Source: Ceratobasidium sp. AG-K
Lineage: Eukaryota; Basidiomycota; Agaricomycetes; Cantharellales; Ceratobasidiaceae
Length of the DNA stretch: 64,000 nt
Reading direction: 5' to 3'
Assembly (NCBI GenBank): GCA_037039685.1
Contig: JAWNGF010000001.1
Span: forward strand, 3,472,001-3,536,000
Of this stretch, positions 45,902-57,897 are shown one piece after another (the first letter of the stretch is position 1; each line of letters begins with the position of its first letter). The position numbers were made by a program, and so were the translations under genes. The notes under the pieces are model-generated. The model worked only from the letters and a program-made list of their open reading frames with translations, made no database searches and was not told the DNA's origin.

Positions 45902-47447
45902 ATGACGGTTCATCACTCTGGACGGTGGAGCGGACTGGTGTGCTGGGTGTTTTCGCAGAGCTGTGTAGTGGCCAATGCGTGAGTTCATGTGCTGATTAGG
46001 AATGTCGCTGATGGCCGTAGACTGAGCGCTGGCGGCGTCTTTCTATTTCCGTTGTTTGTTCCAGCGTTGAAGGAGCATTATGCGCCGACCCAGTCCGAGT
46101 TGTCGACGATTGCCCTGGCGTAAGTGTACTGCAAACCTGTGACCAAGGCTCACCTAGCGCAGGGGCATGATGGGACAGTACGCATTCGCAGCGGGATGGG
46201 GTATATTGGTCGACCGAGTGGGGCCCCACGCGTAAGTCGGCGATCACTCGTGTGACCTACCTAACTCCCGAATAGATGCTCGCTCGCAGCCAGCGTCCTC
46301 TTTTCCTTTTCGTACTGTACCTTTTCCTACCTCCTATCCCACTCGCTCGGGTCTCCTTCTATCCTCGCCGCGTTGTTCTTCATCTCGGGCTGCGGCCGCG
46401 TTGCTTCATACTTTTCGGCGATTTTTGCGTCTCGGTCGCGGAAAAAGAGTGGGCTGGCGACGAGCGTTCCGTTGGCGTTGAGCGGGATCTCGCCCCTTGT
46501 GCTGAGCTATATCGCTGGGTTGGAAGTGTTTCAGACTAAAGAGGGGTTAGACGTGCCTAAATTTTTGTTATGGATGGGACTGGGGAGTGGATTCATCAAT
46601 GCGATAGGAGCGATTGGGTTGAAGCATGTCGACGATCCGCGGCAGGGGGAGACGCAGCCGCTCTTGGGAGATCATGACCACGACGCGATCAAAGCCGGGT
46701 GCGTGGTTCCGTCCAAGCAGGCAGACAGCGTATCATCGCTCGTTCGGGACGCCGGGTTCTGGACGTACGTTGGAATAGGGGTGGTGATTACCGGAACGGT
46801 GAGCAAGGGGTGAATAGGGTTGGACGAATCGGGGTTGATGGTATTAGGCGGAGATGGTGATTTCGAATATGGGATCGATCGTGATGGATTTTTCCGGAGC
46901 GGGACAGAGCGAGGCGGCGGTCCAGATCCGGTGGTCGTCGATGGCGGGGACGTTGGCGCGGTTGGTCGTCCCGGTGTTGGCGGATGTAGTAAGTCCGCCG
47001 GTGGATGTGTGTGGTACGAGGAGGGGTGTGAGTCGGATGGTGTTTCCGGTGGGGTGTTGTGTGGTGCTGGCGGGTGGGTATGTGTATACTGCGTTGGTGG
47101 TGACGCGGGCGAGCGAGCTGTGGGTGCTGTCGGTCGGGACCGGGATGGCCTATGGGGGGTCTTGGGCAGTGTTGTAAGTAACTTGAACTCTCGTCATCCG
47201 GGCTAACGAGAGCAGGCCGAGCATTACGAGCGCTATTTGGGGGGCACGGAATCTCGGGCGAAACTTTGGGATCTTGTCGTACGCGCCGTTGGTGGGAACA
47301 CCGATATTCACATACGTGTATGCGCGTTCGACTGACGGGGCGAGGGTGGGAGGGTTGCGCACGACGTTTATGGTGTGCACGGCGGCAGTCGGTGCGGCGT
47401 GTTGTGGGTGCGTGGTGCTGCTGAAACGATGGAAGAAGCGCCTGTAG
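45902..47447 (+). CDS. MFS transporter, Mch1-like, copy 2
   Basis: Paralogue of the MFS gene at 40.4 kb with the same exon plan. The start at 45902 gives MTVHHSGRWSGLVCWVFSQS. Helix 1 continues LSAGGVFLFPLFVPALKEHY, then GMMGQYAFAAGWGILVDRVGP, ASYFSAIFASRSRKKSGLAT and LALSGISPLVLSYIAG. The central loop keeps an ETQPLLGDHD dileucine-like signal. The second half has MVISNMGSIVMDFSG, VLSVGTGMAYGGSWAVL and NLGRNFGILSYAPLVGTPIF, ending KRWKKRL. The coding sequence is much richer in G and T at third positions than copy 1, so the duplication is old or the copies are under different pressures. The next gene starts only 70 bp after the stop codon. Confidence 0.85.
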
Positions 47448-47516
47448 GGTCCAGCACGTGATGTATCTACTCGGCGTCTGCAATGAGGCTGTCTTTCTTG
47501 TTCACCACTGAGAATA

Positions 47517-50500
47517 ATGTCGCGACAGCGAGGGGGCGAGCATGGTCCGCCGCCGAGCAGCTCGCGCTACCGCCAGTCGCAGCGGTCCAAGGGCGTGGGG
47601 TCGTCGTCGACAAAAGTAGTGCTCGACGGGGAACGTGGATACGACTCAGAGATGGCCCAGACGGCTCCAACGCAGATGCCCTCTGGCTACCACACGGACC
47701 AATCCAAGCGCTCGTCGAAAGATCTGTACAGAGCTGCCCTCGATCCCCGGCGGAATGGGGCGCGGCTGTCGAGCATGCCTTCAGCGCCATCGTATAACTA
47801 TGGCTATTCGGACGACGTACGGCAAGACGACGAATCAGTAGGTGCTTTTCATTTCCCATTCGTTGCTGACACAGCGACAGGAACAGAACAGCAGTTTGCG
47901 CCGGGTCAAGAAGGACCGCCGCCATCGCGATCAGTACGATGCTGTCCCCGCCTCGGTCTGGATGCCCCAGGTCCAGGCAGAGCCCAAGCCGTCCCGCTCC
48001 CATCGCAGGGAATCTCGCTCACGACGAGACGATGAGGTATGTCTATTTTATTCGAATTTATTCCGGGCTCACACTGTCCAGATCCAACACGACCCCCGAA
48101 CGGTCCGTAACACGCCTTGATCTCATTTCATATCTGACTGTGCCACCAGGACAAGTACTATTATCGCAACGCACCCGACTACTACCGCAACGACTATGCC
48201 CCCTCGCCCCTGCTCAGCTCCACTCCACGCTACCAATATGTCATTGATGACCGCGCCGGCATGGCATCGCCCCCGCCTGTTGAGGTCCCCCATGCGTTTC
48301 CCTCCGAGGCCTATGACCACTATGCGACCGGCACACCGCTTCTTCAACCTCCGCGCTCGGTCAGCCAGCTCAGGGCCGAAGGTCTGATCCCTGCATCACC
48401 AGCCAATCGACGGCACCGCACCACCCGGAGCGAAGATGTCACCGGTGGGATGTTTGCAGACGGAACTGAACATCGACCGCTACGGCACCAACCATCCCGC
48501 TCGGAAGACCTGCGTAAACTCGGACACGGCACCGCCCCTCCTGTACCCGCTCCTCCCGAAGAGCACGTCCCGCTCGCCCGGCCCGTACACGTCGGGCGCT
48601 CAGCTTCAGAGACTACCGTCCCGCAACTGCCTCAACCCGCCACACCCGGGATGTACTCGTCCGGGCTGGCCGTCACGCCTGCCCGCCCCGGATACGTCAT
48701 GCACCCCCAGCTCCAAGAGTCATTCGCCGAGTCGGCCAATGCGAGTCGCGCACCGGTGAATGCGGCCATGGCGAGTGCGGCTATTGCGAGCGGTACGACA
48801 GATTCGGATTCGAGTCGGGAGCGGAGGAGGCGTACGAGGCGTTCCAAGCAGGTCGATGCGTCCCCGCTGGTTGGGGATCCGCAGTTGCCCAAGGAGCCGA
48901 CTCCGCCACCGGTAGTGACCGCTGGAAAACGAGCACGGACGACCTCGGGCCGGAGTGCAGTCGTACTAGTAGGAGAAGAGCGCGAGGAAGATACAGTCGT
49001 CTATCCTGCCGAATCCAGTCGTGCCGTCGAGTCGAGTCGAGCGCCTGTCGAGCCAAGTCGAGCGGCTGAACCGCCCCGAGCGCCCGACGCGCTCCGGGCC
49101 GTCAAGGACGCACAGCCTATTGGTCTTGCGATATTCGGCTCCATGACCATGCCAACCACCGCATCTGGGATCATGCATGGTGGCATACCGCATGTTTCGA
49201 CTTTTGTGGGGGCCGGTCCTCGTGCCATTGGCCATGAGGTTTCTCGTGATGGCCTCGATTCATCTCGTCAGGCTCCAATAAACGCCGAGACTCCGCGTCA
49301 GGCCGAGCCTCAAGCTGCACCTCGTCGAGGGTCCGTGCTGGACATCATGGCTGAAGAACGTACTCGAAAGCCATCCAATTCGGGAACCGAAGAACGGATG
49401 CGAGGTCTGGACAGACTCGGAGCCGAGGACCACAGACGCCCATCTCTCGAAAAGGGCCGCACGGATCCGCCGCTCGAAAAGAGTCGTGAATTGCCACTTG
49501 AAAAGGGCCGCGTGGAGGGACTTGAGCGGGAAAGGGGTCGTTTGGAGTCGATTGAACGGGGGAGGAAGGAGTCGCTTGAGAGGAGTCGCGTGGATCAGTC
49601 ATTCGAAAAGAGCAAGATGGACCAGTCATTCGAAAGGAGTCGGATGGACCAGTCGTTTGAAAAGAGTCGCCGAGGATCAGACGCTTCGCTCGATTCGTTC
49701 CAGTCGGCCGAGCTCGCGGCGTCGACAACCGCTCCGGACTTCATGTCGGCGCGCGAGGCCATGTCTCCCATGTCGAATTACCAGTCGATTGCGCCGTCGG
49801 TCAGGAGTGTGGTGAACGAGGCGAGGGCGTTGGCTACCGAGGCTAGGGGAATGGTAGATCATGCGGGTCCGGCGACGGTGGTTATGCAGGGCAAGGAGGT
49901 TCATTTGGGAAAGGCTACGATCGACCCGCGTTCGGGCGTTGCTGTGGTGGATTCGCTTTCCAGGGCGACGATAATGGAGCCGCATTCAGTCAAGGCCGCC
50001 ACGGTTGGACATCGCCCCAAGGAGCGCAAGCCCGAACCCGAGTCACACAGCCGCCCGCGTATCCCGTCGAACAATATGCTCGCAGCCGAGCCCACGGTAC
50101 ACCGCGCGACAGTCGACGTGCATACACGCGATCAGGTTCCCGCTCAGGTGATTGTCGATGAAGAGGGTCGGATGACTCGTGGGCCGGCTCCTGCGGCTCG
50201 TGCGACCCGGTCGTCGTTTTCTATGCAGCGTCCCCCGCCCCAGACGACTACGCCCGCTACTTCGCCCCCTCAGACCCATCCCATTGCCATTCCGCCGCAA
50301 ACCCATCCTTCGACTTCGCCGCCCCAGACACACCCGGCTACTACCTCGCCCCCGCAGGCGCATCCTGCCGTCAACTCGCCGCCCCAGACACACCCTGCCG
50401 TAACTTCACCTCATCCCCCCGTTACCTCACCCGCACACGTTGAAGCCAGTGCATTGCCCAGGAACCTGCAACAACCCCAGCCGATCGGAAGTTCCAAAGA

Positions 50501-52363
50501 GTCGCTCGTGGATAGCACCCATGTCAAGGCGCACAAGAGCAAGAGCTCGCGCTGGTTCTGGCCCAAGTCCAAGCAGGCCGAGCCTATTCCCAAGGCTCCG
50601 TCACCCACGCCGCCCCAAGCCCCGTCGGCATCTGCGTCCCAACCCCGCGTGCGCCAGACGAGCATCCTTGGCGGTTTGATGGGCCACCCGAGTTCCAAGA
50701 GCAAGAGCAAGACGCCCGAACCCCAGCAAGAAATGTACGCGTCTCAGGATAGCACCCCATCTTCTGTCACGCTTGATCTCGAGCCCAAAAAGGACGAGTC
50801 GCGGATGCCACGCATGTTTGCCTCGATCAAGAATTCGTTGCGCCGCACACCCTCATCGGCTAAACTCGGCCATGGAATGTCAAGGTCCATGTCGCGCTTG
50901 CCTGGGACTACGCCCGCGCCTCCGCCAGGTGCCCCGTTGGCTCGTTCGGCCAGCACAAACGGACATAATGTCGGGTCCCCGATGCGCGCCAAGGAGCCTC
51001 TGAAGCCTGCCCCACCTCCAATCCCGATCGATACTGCGCCAAAAGACTCTGCGTCGATTCCCCCGCCACCCATGTCCGCGCCTATTGTCATGTCCACAGC
51101 ACCCGTGGCTGCTCCCGTCCCAGCGCCTCCCTTGTCTGCCCCCGTTTTGCCGCCCGTTGCTCCTAAGCCTGTACCAATTAGGGATGACAGGCGTCCGCCT
51201 CCCAAGGATGTGCCGATTATCGAAAAGGCTAGGACCCCCGTGCCCAATGCTTCCCGTGCGTCTATCGACCAGTCTACGGCGACCAAGGTAACTCGCACGC
51301 TGGTAGATACACACGGTCGTATCGTCGACTCGAGTGGCCGGCCGATTGATGCTAGCGGACGACCCATTGATTCTGTTGGGCGCTCCGACAAGCGGTCCAG
51401 CACCCAGGCTCCACCCCATCCTCGTGCCGCGTCCCCTCCGCTCGTTACTCGGCCTGTGACAGCGACTCGAATCCCCGCAAACCAGACCAACATCTTTACT
51501 GGCTCTCAAACGCCTCGTGCACCTGCCCAGCCTGTCCCCGTTCCGCACTCGTCTTCTCGTGCCCAAGGCAGTCGTTTGGGTCGCTCGTCGCGTGACCATG
51601 CGCAGCCCGTCGCTAGTTCGTCCCGTCCCTCGCGGTCGCGTGAGCCTATGCCTGTGCCGATCGTCGAGCCATCGTTGCCTGCGCCTGCCGCTGAACTAGG
51701 ACTTCCTACGCCTGATGCAACTCCGCGGGCGTCTCCCACCGGGGAAGAGGTCTTTGAAAACCGTGCGGCGGCGATTCAAAGGGAAAAAGAGCGCGAGAGG
51801 GAGCGGTCGCGAGAGCGTCGTGTTGTTGTTCCTCAGCCTGACCTCGGGGCGGTCAATTCCAAGCTCAAGGCGCAGGCGGATCATCCGACCGGTGGAACGC
51901 TCAAGTTTGTGCATCGTCAGAAGCGCGCGGTTTCAATTGCGAGTTTGGAAGCTGTTACTGGTCAAGAGGTGAGTCGAATGTTCGTGTGTAAGCATGTGTC
52001 TAACAGTTATTGTAGGCACACTTCCGTTCCGAGGCATCCTCGATCCGAACTGTTACTCCTGGCCCTGGACAGACGTCGTTCCCGAACCGTGACCCCCACG
52101 AGGCGACGGAGGACTGGCGTCTTCTGCAGCTGCAAGAGGACATGAGGCTCAATGCTGGCAAGCTGCAGGCCCGGCGCGAGTCAGTCGAGGCTCGTGGCGT
52201 GTTGAAGAAACGCGAGCGGGGCGGGTTGCGCAAAGCCGGTGTCGCGTTTGATTTCCCCGGCCCAGTGATCAACGAGGACGTCGAAGATCAGTTTGATGCG
52301 ATGAAAAAGGCAGATATCGAAATGACGTATGAGCTCGAGAGGCGAAAGAAGCGGTACAAGTAA
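47517..52363 (+). CDS. Very long, largely disordered Ser/Pro/Arg-rich protein
   Basis: No family recognised. Four exons (the third, about 3.8 kb, ends at 51968 before a GT...AG intron) encode about 1,540 residues dominated by Ser, Pro, Arg and Ala. Visible features: a basic N-terminus (KKDRRHRDQYD, RRESRSRRDDE, YYRNAPDYYRNDY); a charged repeat of about ten residues around 49440-49680 (LEKGRxEG.., RSRMDQSFEK repeated); a Pro-rich block at 50230-50430 with five or more copies of SPPQTHPA; a short repeat VDSSGRPIDASGRPID at about 51310-51375; a coiled, highly charged region (REKERERERSRERR); and a conserved-looking C-terminal helix region (EDWRLLQLQEDMRLNAGKLQ...EDQFDAMKKADIEMTYELER). This composition suggests a cytoskeletal or cell-polarity scaffold or an RNA-related protein, which is only a guess. 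Start at 47517 is the first in-frame ATG. Confidence 0.8.
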
Positions 52364-52700
52364 AGATTCGGACTGTTCTTTATTATTCCTTTGATTTCTT
52401 TTTTTTTATCGGTTGGTTCTTGCTGGTCGCACTCGTCGTATGCTCGTTCGTGTTGATACCGTTATACCATATTTGTGTGCTTATGCGTTCCTATTTTCTC
52501 TGTCGTGGCATGTACTACTTATTGGCATTCGCGTCATGTACTTTTATTGCAGAGTGGTTTTCTATGCCGTCCTAGTCTATGCTCTCGAGCTTGCTCGCTT
52601 GTTCGTCTGCTGATTTATTTATACAAACCAACGGATACCGGAAATGATGATTATGCATACAGTGGGGGTGATACAAATACGTAGATAAGAGGTCATGAGG
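52364..52700. other. Convergent 3' region
   Basis: About 340 bp between the stop codons of two convergent genes. It is T-rich with no open frame of note and should contain both 3' UTRs and polyadenylation sites. Confidence 0.55.
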
Positions 52701-54142
52701 CTAAAAATGGACTTGGAGCGCTCTGCTGGTATCCGATTCAAAGGGGCAGTAGGGGCACTTGACGCGACTGCGGTGGGTCAGTAGGGATAGTTGAGACGGG
52801 CGTTGGACGTACTTGGCTGATCCCTTGGTCAGTCTGCTCAAGCTCTCTCTTGCGACGACGTGGCCGCACTCGAGCATCATTGCAGGGTTTGCTTCGGAGG
52901 CCTGTTCTTTGGAAACAGGGCAAGCAAAGACCGAGTGGTATCTGTGCTGAGCTGGCAGGGGGATCTCGATCTGGCATATCACAGCCGTGAGTGAGGTTCT
53001 ACTTGGGTTATGGGTACTCACCGGCAGTTCGTCGACGCTACTCCACTCGGTCCTCGAATCCTTCATAATCTTTCGCCCTTTTTCGATCCGAGCCAGTGCG
53101 CCCGAGCCACCAATGTCTATCGCTACCTTCATCGGAACTTGCTCTCCCAGACCCAGTCTAGCGCAGTATTCCCTTGCAAATAACGATGCCGCATCCGGAC
53201 CTTGTACAAGATCCGCATAGGGTGAACCCGCTAGACCAGCCTGAATGTATAGCACAGAGGTAAGGAGTCGTCTGACAGCTGGGCCGTGCTCGGGTAAAGT
53301 GCGGGAAAATGTTGTCGTGAATAGAGAACGGCGTTTTGGCATGCGTTTTCGTCGGCGGAAAGGAGAAGAACGAGGAATTGGGAGCGGTGCAGGGCGAATT
53401 CGAGTGTTGATTGGCGCGAGGTGAGGAAGGCTCGGTTCGCGGCGCACCATCTGTGTGCGAATTAGATCGAATTATCGATGCGATGATTGGACGTACGTGA
53501 GAGCGGGTTCAAAGTTGTTGTCCGAGAGCGCGGTGAGTATACGGTGCATGTCTACAAATTGGTCGTGGTATGCGGGTGGGGTGTCCATACATGATTCCTA
53601 AGTCGAGTGTAAGCCTGGGAGCGTCGAGATGGGGGGCGGTACTCGCCTCCATGAATGTATGGGCCACGTTGAATGAGCCCGTTCTAAAGAAATGCATAGC
53701 TATTGTCCTCTCCAGGGCCTCCATTGCCGCCTCGGAGGTGAAAAGAGGCCCGGTGTCTGGTAATGCCATTGGGAATTTCTGGCCCGCCTTGAGCAACCAA
53801 GGTCCCCAAATCGGGTGCAACACATACCTTGTCCAGTAGTTTACCCATCCGAGTGAGACTCGCATAGACTTCCTTTTGCCGTTCATCAATATCCTTTCGT
53901 TTCTCCTCGGTGAGTTTGGCAAGGGCTTTAAAGTCGTCGTCGGTGACATTGCTACAGCTGGGTTGTCCGTCTACGAATAGCTTTGCCTTGAGCTCTTGCA
54001 GCTGGGAGAGTAAAGCGTCGAGGGACTGGCCAACAGGAGGGGCGGGAGCCTTGGACTTGGACTTTTTCGCCGTCGTGCGTGCCGTCTTGCCAGTAATATC
54101 CGACACGCTCTGAAGATGGCACAGCTCGGCTTGAAGGTCCAT
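52701..54142 (-). CDS. Gid2/Rmd5-type E3 ubiquitin ligase subunit (CTLH/GID complex)
   Basis: Homologue of Rmd5/Gid2 (RMND5), the RING subunit that with Gid9/Fyv10 forms the catalytic core of the GID/CTLH ubiquitin ligase degrading gluconeogenic enzymes. The N-terminus (MDLQAELCHL) leads to a Lys-rich stretch and a coiled coil (AKLTEEKRKDIDERQKEVY). The LisH-CTLH region reads AMHFFRTGSFNVAHTFMEE, then (after a 49-nt GC-AG intron at 53646-53598) SCMDTPPAYHDQFVDMHRIL, and STLEFALHRSQFLVLL. The degenerate RING reads FACPVSKEQ, MMLECGHVVARESLSRL and CPYCPFES, ending ALQVHF. Between ALYP and AVRRLLTSVLY the frame must shift by one base at the C-run opposite 53292-53294; as written, the exon would stop early. 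This is either a sequence error or a true frameshift. It diverges from the Gyp7 gene. Confidence 0.85.
53598..53646 (-). other. GC-AG intron in the Gid2/Rmd5 gene
   Basis: A 49-nt intron with donor GAG|GCGAGT and acceptor CTTAG. Reading straight through, or using the GT donors nearby, loses the conserved QFVDMHRIL reading frame; this intron alone restores it. Confidence 0.82.
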
Positions 54143-54344
54143 AATTCGAATTTAATTCTAGTAATTTCCGGATATCTCGCTCCGTCTATCCGAGGTCGTG
54201 GTGTAGGCCGTCTCTGGTTGAAGGTAGGTGATCGACGAGAATATGCCTGTGGTGGACAGGAATCTAGGGCGGCTGAGCCCTGACTCTCGGCTTACGCAAT
54301 CAGGGTCCTATCTGCGCACCACCACTCGCGCAGTCGACATCATC
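54143..54344. promoter_or_regulatory. Divergent promoter (Gid2/Rmd5 and Gyp7)
   Basis: About 200 bp between divergent start codons. An alternative Gyp7 start at 54243 would shorten it to 100 bp. No clear TATA element. Confidence 0.45.
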
Positions 54345-57300
54345 ATGACTGGAACACCTGGATCTCCCCGCAGCGACGACGACGACTTTACTCATATAGT
54401 GGGTGCTATCTACGTTTCCTATCACTCTCCTGACGCCCCCTAGACAAACTCCATGGTCTCGATCAAGCCTTCAGTACCCCCCGTCGACACGCCGTCGGAG
54501 CAGGATGAGCAGGCACGGTACAGGCAAGTAGAGTCGAATGTCCCGGTGGCTGAACTAACTATTGCCTAGACTTATTTATTCGAAATCCAAAGTCTATGTG
54601 CATCCTACCGCCTATGCACGGGACAATATCCCAGGTTTCATTAGCATCGTAAAGCGAGTATGTGGCTCTTTCGTGGCGTCGTATGTGGCAGACACTTATC
54701 TCACTACTCCTCGCCCCAGGACAGTATAAGCCCTACGTATTACCTTGCATGGGTGCCAGAGTCTCTTTTAGGCGAGCGTGGCAACGAAGAATGGACCAAG
54801 TTCTTGCAGGTGGAGGCAGAATATGGCACTGGCACGCAGAACATTGACGAGGAGGAAGGTCAGTATGCCTGACATGGCTGGCTTCGGGCGGCTCTAAATT
54901 CAACGCTATTTAGATGCCGTATTAATCAAGGCTCCCATGCCTAAAGGAGAATCCTACGCATTCTCGGTACCCTTGTCGTCCATCTATAGCGCTGTTGTGC
55001 AACTACCGACCATTTCCTCCTGGTGTAAGTCAATCATTTACAACCTGCCGCTCCCACACGTTGCTTGGGCTGGCTCGTGGCTATCTGCTTACATTAGCAT
55101 TGCACGAGCTGCGGTCTGTGATGCCGCGGTCCGGGTATTGGCTGATTCGCGTGGACATGATTTGACTAACTCTTACACAGATGGATCCATGACGTTCAAC
55201 CTAGCTTCTGGAGCTACACTTCAAACAATTCATTTCCATGATGAGGAGTCTCGTTCGATTAGCCAGCTCTCACCGAGGAATCGCTCAGCTAGCGGTATTG
55301 GTAGTTGGGGCGGCGAAGGTATATTTATTGCAATTTACTCGTGTGTAGTGCTAACATGATATTTGGGAAGACCTGCTACAGCGCCTGAGGTCGTATTGCA
55401 ACATTATTCGGTCATCGCTACAGCCCAACCTCTTTCTGGTAAGCATAGCTGTATGTAGTTGTAGCAACCGGCCTAATTGCATTTTAGTTCGACCCGTCCA
55501 AGCCCGACTTGGAAGCTCATACCATGATTCTCTTTGACGATGATGCAGTAGATACTATTCTCGCTCAATCCCACGACTCGCCCATCCCACAGCACCGACG
55601 ACCTCAACGTCCCGACTCCCGCTCTTCTCCTGGATCCTCTGGCTCAGTTCCTTCACCGCGTCTCACGCCCAACGGCTCCCCCGTACCTTTTCCCAACCCG
55701 CGCTACTCTGCCCGTACATCTGTCCTTCACGAAACATTACCAGGGGCATCATACCCCCCAACCAGCTTCGCCCCACTCACATCACCCTCACGGACCTCGC
55801 TCCTTCAGTCCTTTTCACAAATCACCCGAGCGACGCGTCATGCGGCTCAGCAAATCCTCTCGCACCCACTCGCACAGCCGATCGTGCCGCATTTGCCATC
55901 GCCCATGCAGAGCTTGGTCAATGCGAGCGGTGAATGGACTGGATTACTTGAAAAGGGCGGAATGGGCGAGTTTGAATCTGCTAGGGTATATCTAGCGAGG
56001 TGGGCTCGAGTGGTGGCGGAAGAGGGAGAACGAGCGCGGAAAAGGGAGGCGAGGGTGGTGGGAGGCAGCGGAGGCAACCAGGAAGAGGGCGAACTAGGCG
56101 TTTTTGAACTACTCGCCAAGTCTGCAAATCTGCCCGTACCCAAATCAACTCGTAATCCCAAGGACCCGATCGATAAGACAACATGGCTAGGGTGGTTCAA
56201 CGAGAATGGTCGACCAAAGATTTCAGAACAGGAAATGCTTGGGCAAGTGTTTAGGCGGGTAAGTAGGTCTGAAATGCTCGCGTTTGTGGAACTCATCGTC
56301 GGTGTAGGGGTTTGCGACGATGGAAGCGCGAAGGCTTGCTTGGCCACACGTGCTCAAGGTCGTTCCCTGGGACCTCGACGCGCAGGCACGGGACAAGAAG
56401 TGGGCCGAGAAGAAGTGAGTTGCTATATGCGTCCAGTCAAGTGGATTTTGTTAAACCCTTTTCAGAGCCAAGTATGAGGAGATCAAGGCACAGTGGTTTG
56501 GCATAGACGAGGTTATGAAACGCCCCGAAGTAGCAGAGGTGAGTTATGCCAATCTCGTAGTGACCGGCGCGCTGACAGGAGTCAACAAAAGGAACACCAC
56601 CGGGTCGACGTTGATGTGCGTCGTACAGACCGCACTCAACCATTGTTCGCACTTCCGAATGATCCTGCAGCAAATGAGAACGCCGCTCAAGCCGCGAGTA
56701 ACGAGCACGTTGACCGTCTGGGCACTATACTCCTCACTTACAATTTTTACGAGAAAGAGCTTGGTACGGCTACTGTCCGCATTCATCAAAGCCAGACGCT
56801 GATTATATGCAAGGCTATGTACAGGGAATGTCTGACCTCTGCGCCCCCATCTACGTAGTTTGCGGCGCGGATGAGACACGCACATTTTGGTGCTTCGTCG
56901 AGGTGATGGAAAACATGGTAAGTTTCTACCCACATCCTTCAGAGTTATCCTAACGGAATGTTAGAAACAAAACTTTTTGCGGGATCAAAGCGGGATGAAG
57001 AAACAGCTCTTGACGCTGCAACAACTTCTGGCAGTGATGGATCCAGAACTTTATAGGCACTTGGAAAAGACGGACGCGTTGAACTTGTTCTTTTGCTTCC
57101 GGTATGCCTCCCTAATCCTTGACATTGCGATTTATGTTGACTCGAGTTGCAGTTGGGTCCTGATCGCATTCAAACGCGAATTCCCGTTTGATGACGTCCT
57201 ACGCCTTTGGGAGGTACTTTGGACGAATTATTACACCAACCAGTTTGTACTGTTTGTTGCGTTGGCGGTGTTGGAATCGCACAGGGATGTCATTATGCGG

Positions 57301-57765
57301 TATTTGATCGAGGTAAGTGTTAGGTTCGTGCAAAGAGAAATTTAAGACTGATCCTGGGATGTCGTAGTTTGACGAGATACTCAAGGTGAGGTTTTTATAT
57401 TTGATTTGAGCATGGCACTGACGGTTAGCATAGTATTGCAATGATTTGAGCATGACAATCGAGCTCGACTCGACACTGGCACAAGCAGAAGTACTCTTCT
57501 TGTCTTTCCAGCAAAGTACGCGCATTCATTACGCTATTTCTCACACCAACTAACTGTTATCATAGTTGTGTCGGACATTGATCGTCGACAAGCCGAACAG
57601 CAAGGCTCAACATCTTCCGCAGAGGGCATCCGCCGTCGTCGTGAAGGCAGCCGTCCGGCATCGCCCGCCATTACCGCCCCTGGAGCGAGTGAAGAGGACA
57701 AGACCAAGGCAGTGCTGGGAATGTCGTTGATAAGCGAGAACCTTCGGGAAATTTTGCAGAGATAG
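54345..57765 (+). CDS. Gyp7/TBC1D15-type Rab GTPase-activating protein
   Basis: RabGAP that stimulates GTP hydrolysis by Ypt7/Rab7-class GTPases in vacuolar or endosomal trafficking. The N-terminal Rab-binding (DUF3548-like) part reads LIYSKSKVYVHPTAYARDNI, YYLAWVPESLL and MPKGESYAFSVPLSSIYSA. A Ser/Pro-rich linker follows (SRSSPGSSGSVPSPRLTP), then LLAKSANLPVPKSTRNPKD. The TBC domain starts GFATMEARRLAWPHVLKVVP, carries the arginine-finger motif VDVRRTDR and the glutamine-finger motif YVQGMSDLCAPIY, then FWCFVEVME, LYRHLEKTDALNLFFCFRW and LRLWEVLWT. The last exons give QAEVLFLSFQQ and the end REILQR at 57765. About 18 short introns. The start is uncertain: 54345 (MTGTPGSP) or 54243 (MPVVDRN). 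Both catalytic fingers are present, so the GAP should be active. Confidence 0.9.
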
Positions 57766-57897
57766 TGGGCAGTCGCAAGAGAACGCATACACGATGGCTT
57801 GACGCTGTATTTTATATATACTTGGCTTGCAATACACACGAATGATAATTCCCTCTTTCGTGAAGACATTCGGAGTCGGGTAATGAGGGCAGAGTGT

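Noticed and set aside
46788..47483. 231-codon minus-strand open frame
   Set aside because: It is antisense to the second half of MFS copy 2, is made of His/Arg/Thr-rich low-complexity sequence, and has no motif; a shadow of G/T-rich coding DNA.
50744..51599. Two overlapping minus-strand frames of 239 and 249 codons
   Set aside because: Antisense to the long disordered gene, with Gly/Arg-rich composition expected from the complement of Pro/Ser codons.
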